This document shows positions 16,094 to 22,988 of a stretch of DNA of 34,022 bases, in pieces; within the stretch, counting starts at the first letter, position 1, and the number at the start of each line of letters is the position of its first letter. Below the pieces are notes generated by a model. It was not told the DNA's origin and made no database searches. It saw only the letters and a program-made list of their open reading frames with translations. The stretch lies in the NCBI GenBank assembly GCA_903920005.1, contig CAIXKI010000172.1:1-34022 (forward strand). Direction: 5' to 3'. The position numbers and the translations under genes were made by a program. This DNA is from an uncultured delta proteobacterium (GTDB taxonomy: Bacteria > Bdellovibrionota_C > UBA2361 > OMII01).

Positions 16094-16633
16094 CTAAAAG
16101 AGTGTAACGTCGACGACTGGTCTTTGATCCTTACACTGGCCTTCATAGCGGATAGGCTGATTGAATCCGAACTCTTTCATCGAGATAGAAGGGGGCGTGG
16201 ACGAATCAAAAAGAGAGTCTCGACCGGCCTCAACCGTTATTGAGAGCTCTTGTTTCGCGGCGATAAAGAAATGAATAGAGCAGGTTCCAACCTTTGAGAC
16301 GCCGAATCCTGGTCGCTCGGTACGAAAGTCATCGTCGTCATGCGTGGCCAGGCCTGAGTCCCCAAATCTTTGCTTGTATTGTAGCGATAACCAGTGAGAG
16401 CCAGGGAGGACTTGCATCGTTCGTCCAGGCGAGGGGCTCGCGCGCCCGTCAACTGAGACGGCCGTAATTTCGGCTCCAAGCTTGCTGAAGTATACGTGAG
16501 CAACTTCTCCCTCTGGTCGGGCGGGTCCGGGGTAGAGTTGCACTGGTTGGCAGCCGGAAATCAGGAGGACGAGAGCGCCGTAGGCGCGGCGGGGGGCGAG
16601 GTTGCTAGGTAGCGTCAGTGGTCGGCCGAGCAT
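16094..16633 (-). CDS. Lipoprotein with PEGA-like segment
   Basis: A 179-residue protein from the ATG at 16633. A TTG start at 16678 is also open but would overlap the upstream gene and put extra residues before the signal. The signal region AYGALVLLISGC ends in a lipobox (ISGC) with the cysteine at residue 28; arginines at 15-16 give the positive N-region. The mature protein contains AEITAVSVDGR followed by VLPGSHWLSLQY, the shape of a PEGA-like beta-sandwich motif (short strand with DG, then PG-x-H/H-like turn). Other parts are unrecognised. The +2 residue is Q, compatible with outer-membrane sorting. It lies 28 bp downstream of the MoCo-carrier-like gene and may share its transcript. Confidence 0.65.
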   Translation of the reverse strand: MLGRPLTLPSNLAPRRAYGALVLLISGCQPVQLYPGPARPEGEVAHVYFSKLGAEITAVSVDGRASPSPGRTMQVLPGSHWLSLQYKQRFGDSGLATHDDDDFRTERPGFGVSKVGTCSIHFFIAAKQELSITVEAGRDSLFDSSTPPSISMKEFGFNQPIRYEGQCKDQRPVVDVTLF

Positions 16634-16661
16634 AGGTGTAGATTGCCCGAGTAGGTTAATG

Positions 16662-17201
16662 CTACGCGGTAGGATCAAGGATTAGATCGAGGACCTTTCT
16701 TGTGGGCGCGTAGACAGCCCCTGGAGCAAAGCTTTCACGCGGGCCGCCGATGTTAAGGATTCGAATGTCGTGTTTATTGATCCAAGCCCAGAACGCGTCA
16801 ACATCTGGACTCTCGTCTAGATTAAGTTCAAGAGTAGGCTTTCCGTGGAGCTTCGCGCGCTCAACGGTAAGGGGTGTTCCGTCCTGTGGATTGCCGCGGC
16901 TTAAGACGAGAGTTCCATCTGAGTCGATGGTATTAAGTTCGGTACGAACTGCCGGCGTTGCGCTTCCGCACTCTTGAAGTGGATACACAGCCGCTATTGC
17001 GTCATCCTCTGCCCAGCGCTCGTTTGGACACCACCCCCTGCACGGCAGCATCAGATGCATCGCTGAATCGAGAGCCGCTCGATCGACGCCGGTTTGCCCC
17101 CCGTTTACGATGGTGAGGCGGCGCTTGCCGGGCTTGACGTTGAGGATGCTTTTCCCAATCAGAAGGGTGGCTGTTTCATCAAGAAGTTTACCGGTGGTCA
17201 T
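16662..17201 (-). CDS. SLOG-fold protein of the putative molybdenum (MoCo) carrier family
   Basis: A 179-residue Rossmann-like protein. NGGQTGVDRAALD (33-45) is the diagnostic glycine loop of the MoCo-carrier-like group, followed in order by GWCPNERWAEDD (56-67), YPLQE, RTELNTIDSDGTLVLS (86-101) and DGTPLTVERA (107-116), all matching that family's layout. Proteins of this group belong to the SLOG superfamily; some bind molybdenum cofactor, and others in the superfamily bind nucleotides or nucleotide-derived ligands. The start has AAGGA about 6 nt upstream of the ATG. It follows the PRPP synthetase gene by 77 bp in the same direction, so a shared transcript is likely. No molybdopterin biosynthesis genes are in the window, which makes a nucleotide-related role worth considering. 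Confidence 0.8.
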   Translation of the reverse strand: MTTGKLLDETATLLIGKSILNVKPGKRRLTIVNGGQTGVDRAALDSAMHLMLPCRGWCPNERWAEDDAIAAVYPLQECGSATPAVRTELNTIDSDGTLVLSRGNPQDGTPLTVERAKLHGKPTLELNLDESPDVDAFWAWINKHDIRILNIGGPRESFAPGAVYAPTRKVLDLILDPTA

Positions 17202-17278
17202 AGGTGTCCTTACTATATGCCAGGCGATCTGATAGTCGCCACTCCGCGGTAAAGAGTCAATCGCAACGCGTTCCTCTA

Positions 17279-18664
17279 CTATTGGTCGAATTGTCCGCAG
17301 AATCCAGCTAGCTCCCGAAGCGAAGCCGCGTCCCCACGGCAGATTCGCTTGATAGCTTCCGCTAACAGGGTCTCAACAGATACAACGGTAATGAGGTCTC
17401 CTCGCCCACGACGAAGCGGAAGGGTGTCAGTTACGAGGACCTCGTCGACAACTCTTTGACCTGTGGCGGTCTTCGTATTTCTGAAGAGGTCGACGCAACG
17501 CTTTGAGAAGAGCGCATGAGTGGCGCAGATCACCACGTTCTTCGCGCCGTATTCTCTCAAGCTTTCGGCCGCCTTGATAGCAGATCCTCCGGTATCGACC
17601 ATGTCGTCAACGAGGATGCATGTCGCGTCGCGAACGCTTTCTCCGTCTCCGATGAGTCTCGATTCGGCTATTTCATTTGGTTTGTCGCGTCTTTTATACA
17701 TGCCTTCGACGCGGATGGGCGTATCTAATACAGGTTCGCCGCTGGCGGAGACCATGGTGAGGTGTCGCGCAAGGAGGTGGCTTGCGTTTACAGCGCGTTG
17801 CATACCTCCAGCGTCGGGGCTTACTACGGTAATCTTACCCGAGCCGTATTTCTTACAGATGTGGTGTACCATAAGTGGAAAGCCGGCGAGGTTGTCCATC
17901 GCGCCTTTAAAGAAGCCCTCTATCTGTTCGGCGTGGATATCGATCGTGACGACTCGATCGATACCTGAGGTCTCGTATAGATCGGCTACCCAACGAGCGC
18001 TGATAGGGCCACGGACTCCACCCTTGCGGTCCTGTCGGGAGTATCCGAAGTAGGGGACCACGGCCGTGATAGAACGAGCGGAGGCCCGTTTAAGCGCGTC
18101 AGCAGTGAGCCCCAGTTCAACAAGGCTGTCATTAACTGGATTAGCGATGCTTTGAACAATGAAAACGTCTCGGTCCCGCACACTCTGTCCCACCTGAATG
18201 CGGGATTCTCCATTCGCGAATTGGCCGAAGAGGATGTCCCCTCGAGAAATGCCAAGTCTGTCAGCGATTCCATTTCCTAGTGAACGGCTCGCCGCGCCCG
18301 CGAAAACGACGCAGTTGTCTAACGACGTGTCTGTCGATTTAGCCGAGCCAGAGAGGAGCGCGCGACGTTTTCCCTCCCATTCTAAAGCTCTTTCGGTTTT
18401 GAATAGAAGAGCTTCGGACCTCGATACAAGCTCAAATGAGTTTCTCCCTGTGTAGATGAAAGCGTCGGCCTCGCGCGGAAATTGCTTGTCCAGGTACTCT
18501 TCAACGGCGGCGAGCTCAGGTTCTGATGCATGATCGAGATTTGGGATAGGGAGCCAGTCCTGTCCTGAGACGTTTATTGAGAGTCGCTCAAGTGAAGTAG
18601 GGGCGAGTAGTTTTGTTGTTGCTACGGCTCCAGGGTCTCTCGGGGGGGTAATCTCGGGGGTCAT
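17279..18664 (-). CDS. prs: Ribose-phosphate pyrophosphokinase with N-terminal extension
   Basis: Makes PRPP from ribose 5-phosphate and ATP for nucleotide, His and Trp synthesis. The start chosen is the ATG at 18664 with GGAG 6 nt upstream, giving 461 residues; a GTG at 18721 would add 19. The Prs core begins near residue 118 and carries FANGESRIQV, PYFGYSRQDRK (204-214), TIDIHAEQIEGFF (240-252), the flexible-loop KRRDKPN (324-330) and the PRPP loop VDDMVDTGGS (352-361). Typical bacterial Prs is 310-320 residues, so about 117 N-terminal residues are extra; they include a predicted-soluble alpha/beta stretch (EEYLDKQFPREADAFIYTG) with no recognised family. There is also an insert of about 15 residues (SASGEPVLDTPIRVEG) before the KRR loop. 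Catalytic motifs are intact. It is divergent from the tandem-HD gene. Confidence 0.9.
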   Translation of the reverse strand: MTPEITPPRDPGAVATTKLLAPTSLERLSINVSGQDWLPIPNLDHASEPELAAVEEYLDKQFPREADAFIYTGRNSFELVSRSEALLFKTERALEWEGKRRALLSGSAKSTDTSLDNCVVFAGAASRSLGNGIADRLGISRGDILFGQFANGESRIQVGQSVRDRDVFIVQSIANPVNDSLVELGLTADALKRASARSITAVVPYFGYSRQDRKGGVRGPISARWVADLYETSGIDRVVTIDIHAEQIEGFFKGAMDNLAGFPLMVHHICKKYGSGKITVVSPDAGGMQRAVNASHLLARHLTMVSASGEPVLDTPIRVEGMYKRRDKPNEIAESRLIGDGESVRDATCILVDDMVDTGGSAIKAAESLREYGAKNVVICATHALFSKRCVDLFRNTKTATGQRVVDEVLVTDTLPLRRGRGDLITVVSVETLLAEAIKRICRGDAASLRELAGFCGQFDQ

Positions 18665-19019
18665 TGAGCGCTCCGCGTTGGTAGTGTGGACCCGAGATTG
18701 TAAGCAAGATTCGCTCGTCACTAAAGAGAGGGTCGCAAAAATCTTACATGTGGGCCGAGCCTGTGTGGAACGTCATAGGCTTTGTGATTTGAGGTGGTTA
18801 CTTATCTTTTTGGAGTGCTGGTGCTCCAAAACCACTTGATAGATATAGAAGCGATCTGTCTTAAGGTGATTGTTAAATTTGCGTGAGCGAGAAGTTGCCT
18901 CGCTCTTCATGAGGAATTCGTGAGAATTCTCTTTCGCGCTTGGAACCAATCCGGGAAGCCGATAAGGTTCAGACGAGAAGCGACGAGAAGAAAGTTGGAA
19001 CTTAAAACTTCGAGAAGGT
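18665..19019. promoter_or_regulatory. Divergent region between prs and the tandem-HD gene, with inverted repeat
   Basis: A 355-bp interval without a gene. At 18808-18831, TTTTGGAG and CTCCAAAA form a perfect 8-bp inverted repeat around an 8-base spacer; GGTGGTT upstream (18793-18799) and AACCAC at its end could extend it with a bulge. The dyad could be a protein operator controlling both genes or an RNA hairpin in the leader of one. No confident promoter hexamers were identified. Confidence 0.45.
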
Positions 19020-20192
19020 ATGGGAACAACACCAGACGGACATAAGCGAACAGAGCAGACTGAGACTGGCGCACATTTGCCTCCTCTTCCTGCGAGCACA
19101 GCTCCCGTTGATGCCGTGTTCTCCTCACTCGAGCTTACGCGCAGTTCCTTTCGCCCCATTTTTAATCACAGAGAAGCTCACGCGGTATCAGGAGCACTTA
19201 AGCTCGCGTCGAAGATCTTTGAGCCTTCTCAGAGGAATAACCTCTCGGTTCGACAGAATGTGGATCTCCCTTTGATGCCCCATGCGGTTGATGTTGCCTT
19301 CCAGCTTCTCGGAGCGGGCGCACCTCCTGTTGCTGTCGTAGCTGGATTGCTTCACGACAGTTTTGCTGGCTATGTTAAGGGGGCTCGAGAACTCCTTGCA
19401 AAGAACATCGACAGAAAATTTGGCTCGCTATCCAAAACGGGCAGTGTGTCGGGTCTCCTCGATATTGTCGCAAAGCCCGATCGCTCCGAGGCTGCTGTCT
19501 GGCTCGAGAGGAAAAATAAGATCGTCGGCGCCATCCTAGAAACGGTGAGGCCAGAAGATATGCGAGCTTCGCCGTACTCTCCGGAAGACGTGAAGTTCAT
19601 GGTCAAAGCGGTGTGGTCGGCTCACAATCTGTTCTTAAGCGCTAATCCGAGACCGTGGGGCCCGCAGGAACGGCTCTCGATGTTTAGACATGCCGCTGAT
19701 GTTGGATTGTTACTCGCGTGCGCTGGACAGCCGAAGGAGGTTGTCGCGGCCGGCATTATGCACGACTTCTATGAGCGCTATGTGAAGGAGCCCGCGATAG
19801 AGTTGATCGAGCAGCATGTAATTTCAGAGTTCGGCGCGGATGTTCACGAAATTATCGCGGCTGTGACAGAGCCTCCAAAGCTTTCGAATTCACTCAATTG
19901 GTGGCAGCGTAAGTTAACGGTCGTGAACAGTCTTAAAGAAAAAGACGAGCGAGCGAATACGGTGGTTTGTGCGGCTAAGATCTCCACTATTGCTGAAGGA
20001 AATAAGTTTCTCCATGCGGCTGGCAGCATAAAAGATTGGTCTGCGGGAACATGGGAAGATAACTACCGCGTGTTTGTTGGGTTGCGGGACCTCTTCGCCG
20101 AGAAGGGCGTTTGTCCATCATTGATGGGCAGGTATGATCTCGAGCTCAAGCGTTGGCGTTCGCACGATCCGAGCAAAAAAACGGTTCACTGA
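19020..20192 (+). CDS. Protein with two tandem SpoT/RelA-type HD phosphohydrolase-like domains
   Basis: A 390-residue protein with an internal duplication. Unit 1 has PHAVDVAFQLLGAGAPPVAV and GLLHDSFAGYVK (H88, H112, D113); unit 2 has FRHAADVGLLLACAGQPKEV, GIMHDFYERYVK (H224, H248, D249) and, downstream, EFGADVHEIIAAVTEPPK. This resembles the N-terminal hydrolase domain of Rel/SpoT and MESH1 (H, then HD, then a V-T after a helix) rather than HD-GYP. The later metal-ligand aspartate of the family is not evident in either unit (AAKISTI occupies its expected place in unit 2), so catalysis is uncertain. Residues 1-45 are a polar tail with the motif VDAVFSSLELTR. The ATG has AAGG only 1 nt away, poor spacing. 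It is transcribed away from prs; a role in nucleotide or alarmone turnover is inference. Confidence 0.7.
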   Translation: MGTTPDGHKRTEQTETGAHLPPLPASTAPVDAVFSSLELTRSSFRPIFNHREAHAVSGALKLASKIFEPSQRNNLSVRQNVDLPLMPHAVDVAFQLLGAGAPPVAVVAGLLHDSFAGYVKGARELLAKNIDRKFGSLSKTGSVSGLLDIVAKPDRSEAAVWLERKNKIVGAILETVRPEDMRASPYSPEDVKFMVKAVWSAHNLFLSANPRPWGPQERLSMFRHAADVGLLLACAGQPKEVVAAGIMHDFYERYVKEPAIELIEQHVISEFGADVHEIIAAVTEPPKLSNSLNWWQRKLTVVNSLKEKDERANTVVCAAKISTIAEGNKFLHAAGSIKDWSAGTWEDNYRVFVGLRDLFAEKGVCPSLMGRYDLELKRWRSHDPSKKTVH

Positions 20193-20617
20193 TATAACAG
20201 CCCCCCCCCTGAGGTCGTTCTTGATATTCAGGGTGTTGAGTCACTGCCCGAAAACTGATCTGAATCCTCGGTGCGATTTTCATTGAAAATACCAGCCTCA
20301 TCTGAGATTACTGAGAAGCTATGAAAAAGATCTGTCCAAAACACATGGATTCCTATGTTGGGCTAAACCGTCGCTTCCCCGCGACGGTTGCGTGGTCTTT
20401 TGCGCCTGTTTGCTCCTAGCGAGCGACAGATTCTCGCGAAGACCCGTTAGCTGATAAAGGAGCGGGTTTTCGGAAAAAGAAAAATCCAAAACCAAATCCC
20501 TAAAGCTTTCGGTCTGTCGCGACATGGCTCGTCGCGCGTCAGTGTGCTTTGAGTTCTCTCAGAGCTCGCCGACGCGAGGCGAAGAAGTGTGTAACTACTA
20601 AACGTAAAGAGGAAAAA
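20193..20617. other. Non-coding interval with C9 tract and strong hairpin
   Basis: A run of nine C is at 20201-20209. A perfect 9-bp stem AACCGTCGC/GCGACGGTT (20366-20374 and 20381-20389) with a six-base loop is followed after eight bases by CTTTT, which could be a weak terminator for upstream transcription. A minus-strand frame crossing this stem is not considered a gene. Nothing else is recognised. Confidence 0.45.
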
Positions 20618-20758
20618 ATGAGCATTACGCTTCGCTATACGAATGATTCATCAAGAGTCCGTCACCCCAAATCCACAGGAGCTCTTTGGCGCCTAGGAGG
20701 AATGTCCTCTCTTGAGACGGTTGAATTAACGCCTTTTTCTAGATGGAGACGATTGTGA
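20618..20758 (+). CDS. Hypothetical 46-residue peptide
   Basis: A short frame opening MSITLRYTNDSSRVRHPKS. The ATG at 20618 has AAGAGGA about 5 nt upstream, which is the best ribosome-binding site in this stretch and the main support. The product is basic, with no signal peptide or membrane span, and ends SRWRRL. It overlaps the start of the following gene by 16 bp in a different frame. It may be a leader peptide coupling translation of that gene, or a small orphan protein. Confidence 0.4.
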   Translation: MSITLRYTNDSSRVRHPKSTGALWRLGGMSSLETVELTPFSRWRRL

Positions 20759-21279
20759 GAGAGTTAAAGTTATTTTTTGAAAGTGAAGAATTAGTAGAAG
20801 TTGAAATCTCCAACCAAATGACCGGTGAAGTGCGTCGATCTGTGCGTGGAAAGCAGAGTGGGGCGTACCGAGATGCCGGATCTTTTCAGTGGACCTCGGC
20901 GGTTCGGGGTCTCGCTCTTCTTGTTGTGCGAACGGCGGCTCGCTTCGAGCAGCCAGCGATAGAAGGGGAGGCGAAGTCGCTTACCGCCAGTCTTGATTAC
21001 GCGATATCGAAGCAGCCGCTTTGGCTGACGGAGATGTTCGGCTGTGATCGGATGGGTACATGCCTTGTTCGCAGAATGGTCTTGAGGACTAATCCGGAGA
21101 GGAAGCGCCCGGGGCCAACTGTCCTGGCGATCAATGAGCGGTATATGCCAGTGGAGGCGATATCGATCTTTAACGACGGGGCGCGATGCACGAGGGAGGA
21201 CCTCATTGTTCTTGCCGTAGGGCTTGCGTGCGCATGGTCGTCTAGCGCGACTCGAGCAGAGGCGGCAAAAGCGGCCTAG
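20743..21279 (+). CDS. Hypothetical 178-residue protein
   Basis: A soluble alpha/beta-looking protein of unrecognised family: a helical N-terminus (METIVRELKLFFESEELVEV), a central segment (SFQWTSAVRGLALLVVRTAA), a turn-rich part (CDRMGTCLVRRMVL, NPERKRPGPTV), and a hydrophobic C-terminal helix (EDLIVLAVGLACAWS). The start lies within the end of the 46-residue frame; an in-frame GTG at 20755 is a possible alternative. The stop is followed within 4 bp by the GC-rich repeat cluster. There are no diagnostic motifs and no close functional context beyond other small orphans. Confidence 0.55.
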   Translation: METIVRELKLFFESEELVEVEISNQMTGEVRRSVRGKQSGAYRDAGSFQWTSAVRGLALLVVRTAARFEQPAIEGEAKSLTASLDYAISKQPLWLTEMFGCDRMGTCLVRRMVLRTNPERKRPGPTVLAINERYMPVEAISIFNDGARCTREDLIVLAVGLACAWSSSATRAEAAKAA

Positions 21280-21282
21280 TAT

Positions 21283-21592
21283 CGAACCCGCGACAATCGC
21301 GCCTGGAGGGGCGCCGGCCTCGATGCCCGGGGTCGGCGCCCCGCCGGCTTGCTGCAGCCCTCCACATAGACCGCATCGCAACATTTGTACCTGCGGCCGG
21401 CGAGGCCGCCGGCCCTCCAACGAACCCGCGACATGTGTACCTGGAGGGCCGGCGGCCCCGCCGGCTTGTCGCAACCTGCGACATTAAACGCATGAAACCT
21501 TTATTCCCGTGGGCACCGAGGCCGGTGCCCCTCCAAATCCATTCCATGTTGCATGTGTACCTGCGGCCACCCCGCGCCCCTCCCCGGGATGC
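21283..21592. repeat. Cluster 1 of GC-rich palindromic repeats
   Basis: At least five related elements: 21304-21364 (bounded by TGGAGGG and CCCTCCA), 21391-21419, 21442 to about 21475, 21511-21535 and about 21561-21592. Each contains a short perfect GC stem, for example GCCGGCGG/CCGCCGGC at 21448-21465 and GGGCACCG/CGGTGCCC at 21511-21530. Flanking words also recur: CGAACCCGCGACA at 21283-21295 and 21421-21433, and a TGTACCTG word (in ACATKTGTACCTG context) at 21381, 21431 and 21551. The remaining DNA to 21716 has no gene. All open frames here, on both strands, are arginine/proline translation artefacts of the repeats. Related to cluster 2 at 22.7 kb. Confidence 0.8.
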
Positions 21593-21716
21593 CACAAGGA
21601 ATCGCCGGATTGGCATAATGAAAAGCCTCTAAGGCGACGTTTCGACGCCCTGGCCCCATAACCCCCAAGTGGGCGGCACTCTGCGAAAAGGTAGTGCGAG
21701 TCATCTTCATTCTTTG

Positions 21717-21764
21717 TGAACCCCCTGGATAGCTTTTGGTATTGAGAGCTGTGCGGGGGGTTCA
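21717..21764 (+). promoter_or_regulatory. Long leader hairpin upstream of the 21794 gene
   Basis: TGAACCCCC (21717-21725) pairs perfectly with GGGGGTTCA (21756-21764); inside it AGCT/AGCT gives a second short stem. Eight bases later comes T6, then the very strong AAGGAGG (21781-21787). The hairpin plus T-run could work as an attenuator or be a protective 5' leader stem. Confidence 0.5.
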
Positions 21765-21793
21765 TAGGGAACTTTTTTACAAGGAGGTTGGAG

Positions 21794-22099
21794 ATGATTG
21801 AAGTACGGCAAGGACGCCGGAGTTGCACCCTGGTTTTCGAGCCATCTCGTGTAGATGGCTGGGCGGAGTATTTTGTGGAGGACCTCTGGCTTCCTCTCAA
21901 TATCCCCGTCGAAATTCAGGGGGCAACCTTTGTACCCGTCGACCATGGCCTGCTCATGGAACCTGGAGATCACCTCGTTGTGGTTAAGCCGCATCGAGGT
22001 CTCAAGGTCCCTTGGAACAGGCAGCTCTTATTCCGAAAGGAATCAGGGCGCATCATGGTCGAGTTCCTATGTTCAAAGCACAGCGTTGCTGCTGCGTAG
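21794..22099 (+). CDS. Hypothetical 101-residue beta-rich protein
   Basis: The start is well defined: AAGGAGG lies 6 nt before the ATG at 21794. The product has alternating hydrophobic strands (RRSCTLVFEPS, VEIQGATFVPVDHGLLM, DHLVVVKPHRGL, GRIMVEFLCS), suggesting a small beta-barrel or sandwich. There is no signal peptide and no membrane segment. The family is not recognised. A strong terminator follows 16 bp after the stop, so it forms a one-gene unit with a structured leader and is probably expressed well. Confidence 0.68.
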   Translation: MIEVRQGRRSCTLVFEPSRVDGWAEYFVEDLWLPLNIPVEIQGATFVPVDHGLLMEPGDHLVVVKPHRGLKVPWNRQLLFRKESGRIMVEFLCSKHSVAAA

Positions 22100-22115
22100 G
22101 AGATAGGAATTAAAA

Positions 22116-22174
22116 GGGGGGGCGTCTTTGCATTTTATTATTACGGTTATCTGCAGAGACCGCCCCTCTTTTTT
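22116..22174 (+). terminator. Intrinsic terminator
   Basis: GGGGCG (22119-22124) pairs with CGCCCC (22161-22166), and the stem continues TCTTTGC with GCAGAGA past one bulged C. Seven T-rich bases follow (CTTTTTT). It terminates the 21794 gene. Confidence 0.88.
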
Positions 22175-22260
22175 ATTGCGGATCATAGATCCGAATCCTT
22201 TTCCGCGATTACGGCCTAATTATTACTGCAAATGCGCTAGTTTCCCTGCACAATAGAACC

Positions 22261-22725
22261 ATGATCTCATATCGACCCGCAGACAGAGAGAAGGATTTCG
22301 CGTTCGCTCGACAGGTGCATCATCGAGCGTACCGCGACGTTGTCACCAAGCAGTTTGGTACTTGGAATGAGACCATGCAGGACCGGTTCTTCGCCGATGA
22401 ATGGTGGACGTTGCCATTCCAGATAGTTTCGCTTAATGATGCTCCGATAGGAGTCTTGAGTGTGCGCTCGGTAAATGGATACCTCTTTATTCATGAAATA
22501 CAGCTGCTACCTGAGTTTCAAGGACAGGGCATTGGCTCTGAAATATTGCGAGAGCAGATCGCCGAAGCCAAACAGCTCGCCCTGCCTCTAAAGCTCAAAG
22601 TCCTCCGTAAGAATAGGGCGCAGGAGTTATATAAGCGGATGGGCTTCGTCCCCTATAAAGAGACTGATATTGATATCTTTATGAAGTTCGAAGCGGGTTT
22701 CTCATCTGGCGGCGACACTCGATAA
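22261..22725 (+). CDS. GNAT-family N-acetyltransferase
   Basis: A 154-residue acetyl-CoA-dependent acyltransferase. The acetyl-CoA binding motif is LLPEFQGQGIGSEILREQI (82-100; Q/R-x-x-G-x-G as QGQGIG at 87-92), preceded by strand FIHEIQ and followed by LKLKVLRKNRAQELYKRMGF, the standard N-terminal-to-C-terminal GNAT order. Length is typical. The substrate cannot be inferred. There is no Shine-Dalgarno before the ATG, and CACAAT stands 6 bp upstream, which would fit a leaderless message (inference). Its stop codon lies within the first copy of a 10-bp direct repeat that brackets the first palindromic element of cluster 2. Confidence 0.85.
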   Translation: MISYRPADREKDFAFARQVHHRAYRDVVTKQFGTWNETMQDRFFADEWWTLPFQIVSLNDAPIGVLSVRSVNGYLFIHEIQLLPEFQGQGIGSEILREQIAEAKQLALPLKLKVLRKNRAQELYKRMGFVPYKETDIDIFMKFEAGFSSGGDTR

Positions 22726-22878
22726 TTATGGAGGGACACCGGCCCGTCCCGCCGGAGGCGAGGGGGACCCCGCCGGCCCTCCAATGTTCCCTTGATAATT
22801 ATGCGATTCGCCCGAACCAACGACGATCGTCCGTGGAGGGCCGGCGGCCCCGCCGGCTTGCTGCGGCCCTCAACGATC
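22721..22878. repeat. Cluster 2 of GC-rich palindromic repeats with flanking direct repeats
   Basis: Two elements: 22729-22783 (TGGAGGG to CCCTCCA) and 22834 to about 22872, the latter with the same GCCGGCGG-CC-CCGCCGGC core as the 21442 element and the TTGCTGC-x-GCCCT tail of the 21304 element. The first is bracketed by a perfect 10-bp direct repeat GATAATTATG at 22721-22730 and 22794-22803; the second by ACGATC at 22823-22828 and 22873-22878. Such brackets resemble target-site duplications of a small non-autonomous element. Confidence 0.72.
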
Positions 22879-22925
22879 ATGGAGGAGCGCAGGTCGCGCC
22901 GCCGCGCCCGCCGTAAAAGTCTTCA

Positions 22926-22988
22926 TCTAGTGTTGACTAGAGGGGCCATTTGCTTTAATTCCGATTAAAGCAAACAAGTTTTGTTTGC
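22926..22988. repeat. Three consecutive inverted repeats
   Basis: TCTAGT-GTTG-ACTAGA (22926-22941), then a perfect 11-bp dyad TTTGCTTTAAT-TCCG-ATTAAAGCAAA (22949-22974), then GCAAAC/GTTTGC (22970-22975 and 22983-22988) sharing bases with the second, so the last two are mutually exclusive. No gene covers it. It could be a small structured RNA, a bidirectional terminator or a recombination/operator site. Confidence 0.6.

Noticed and set aside
20319-20525. A 68-residue minus-strand open frame
   Set aside because: It runs straight through a perfect 9-bp hairpin and has no ribosome site.
21283-21592. A possible CRISPR array
   Set aside because: Repeat units vary in length and sequence, spacing is irregular (50 and 120 bp between shared words), and no cas gene is nearby.
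21224-21900. Several plus- and minus-strand open frames rich in EGRRPRR-like and GGAR-like strings
   Set aside because: They are translations of the GC-rich palindromic repeats; the frames have no ribosome sites, and the same peptides recur wherever the repeat occurs.
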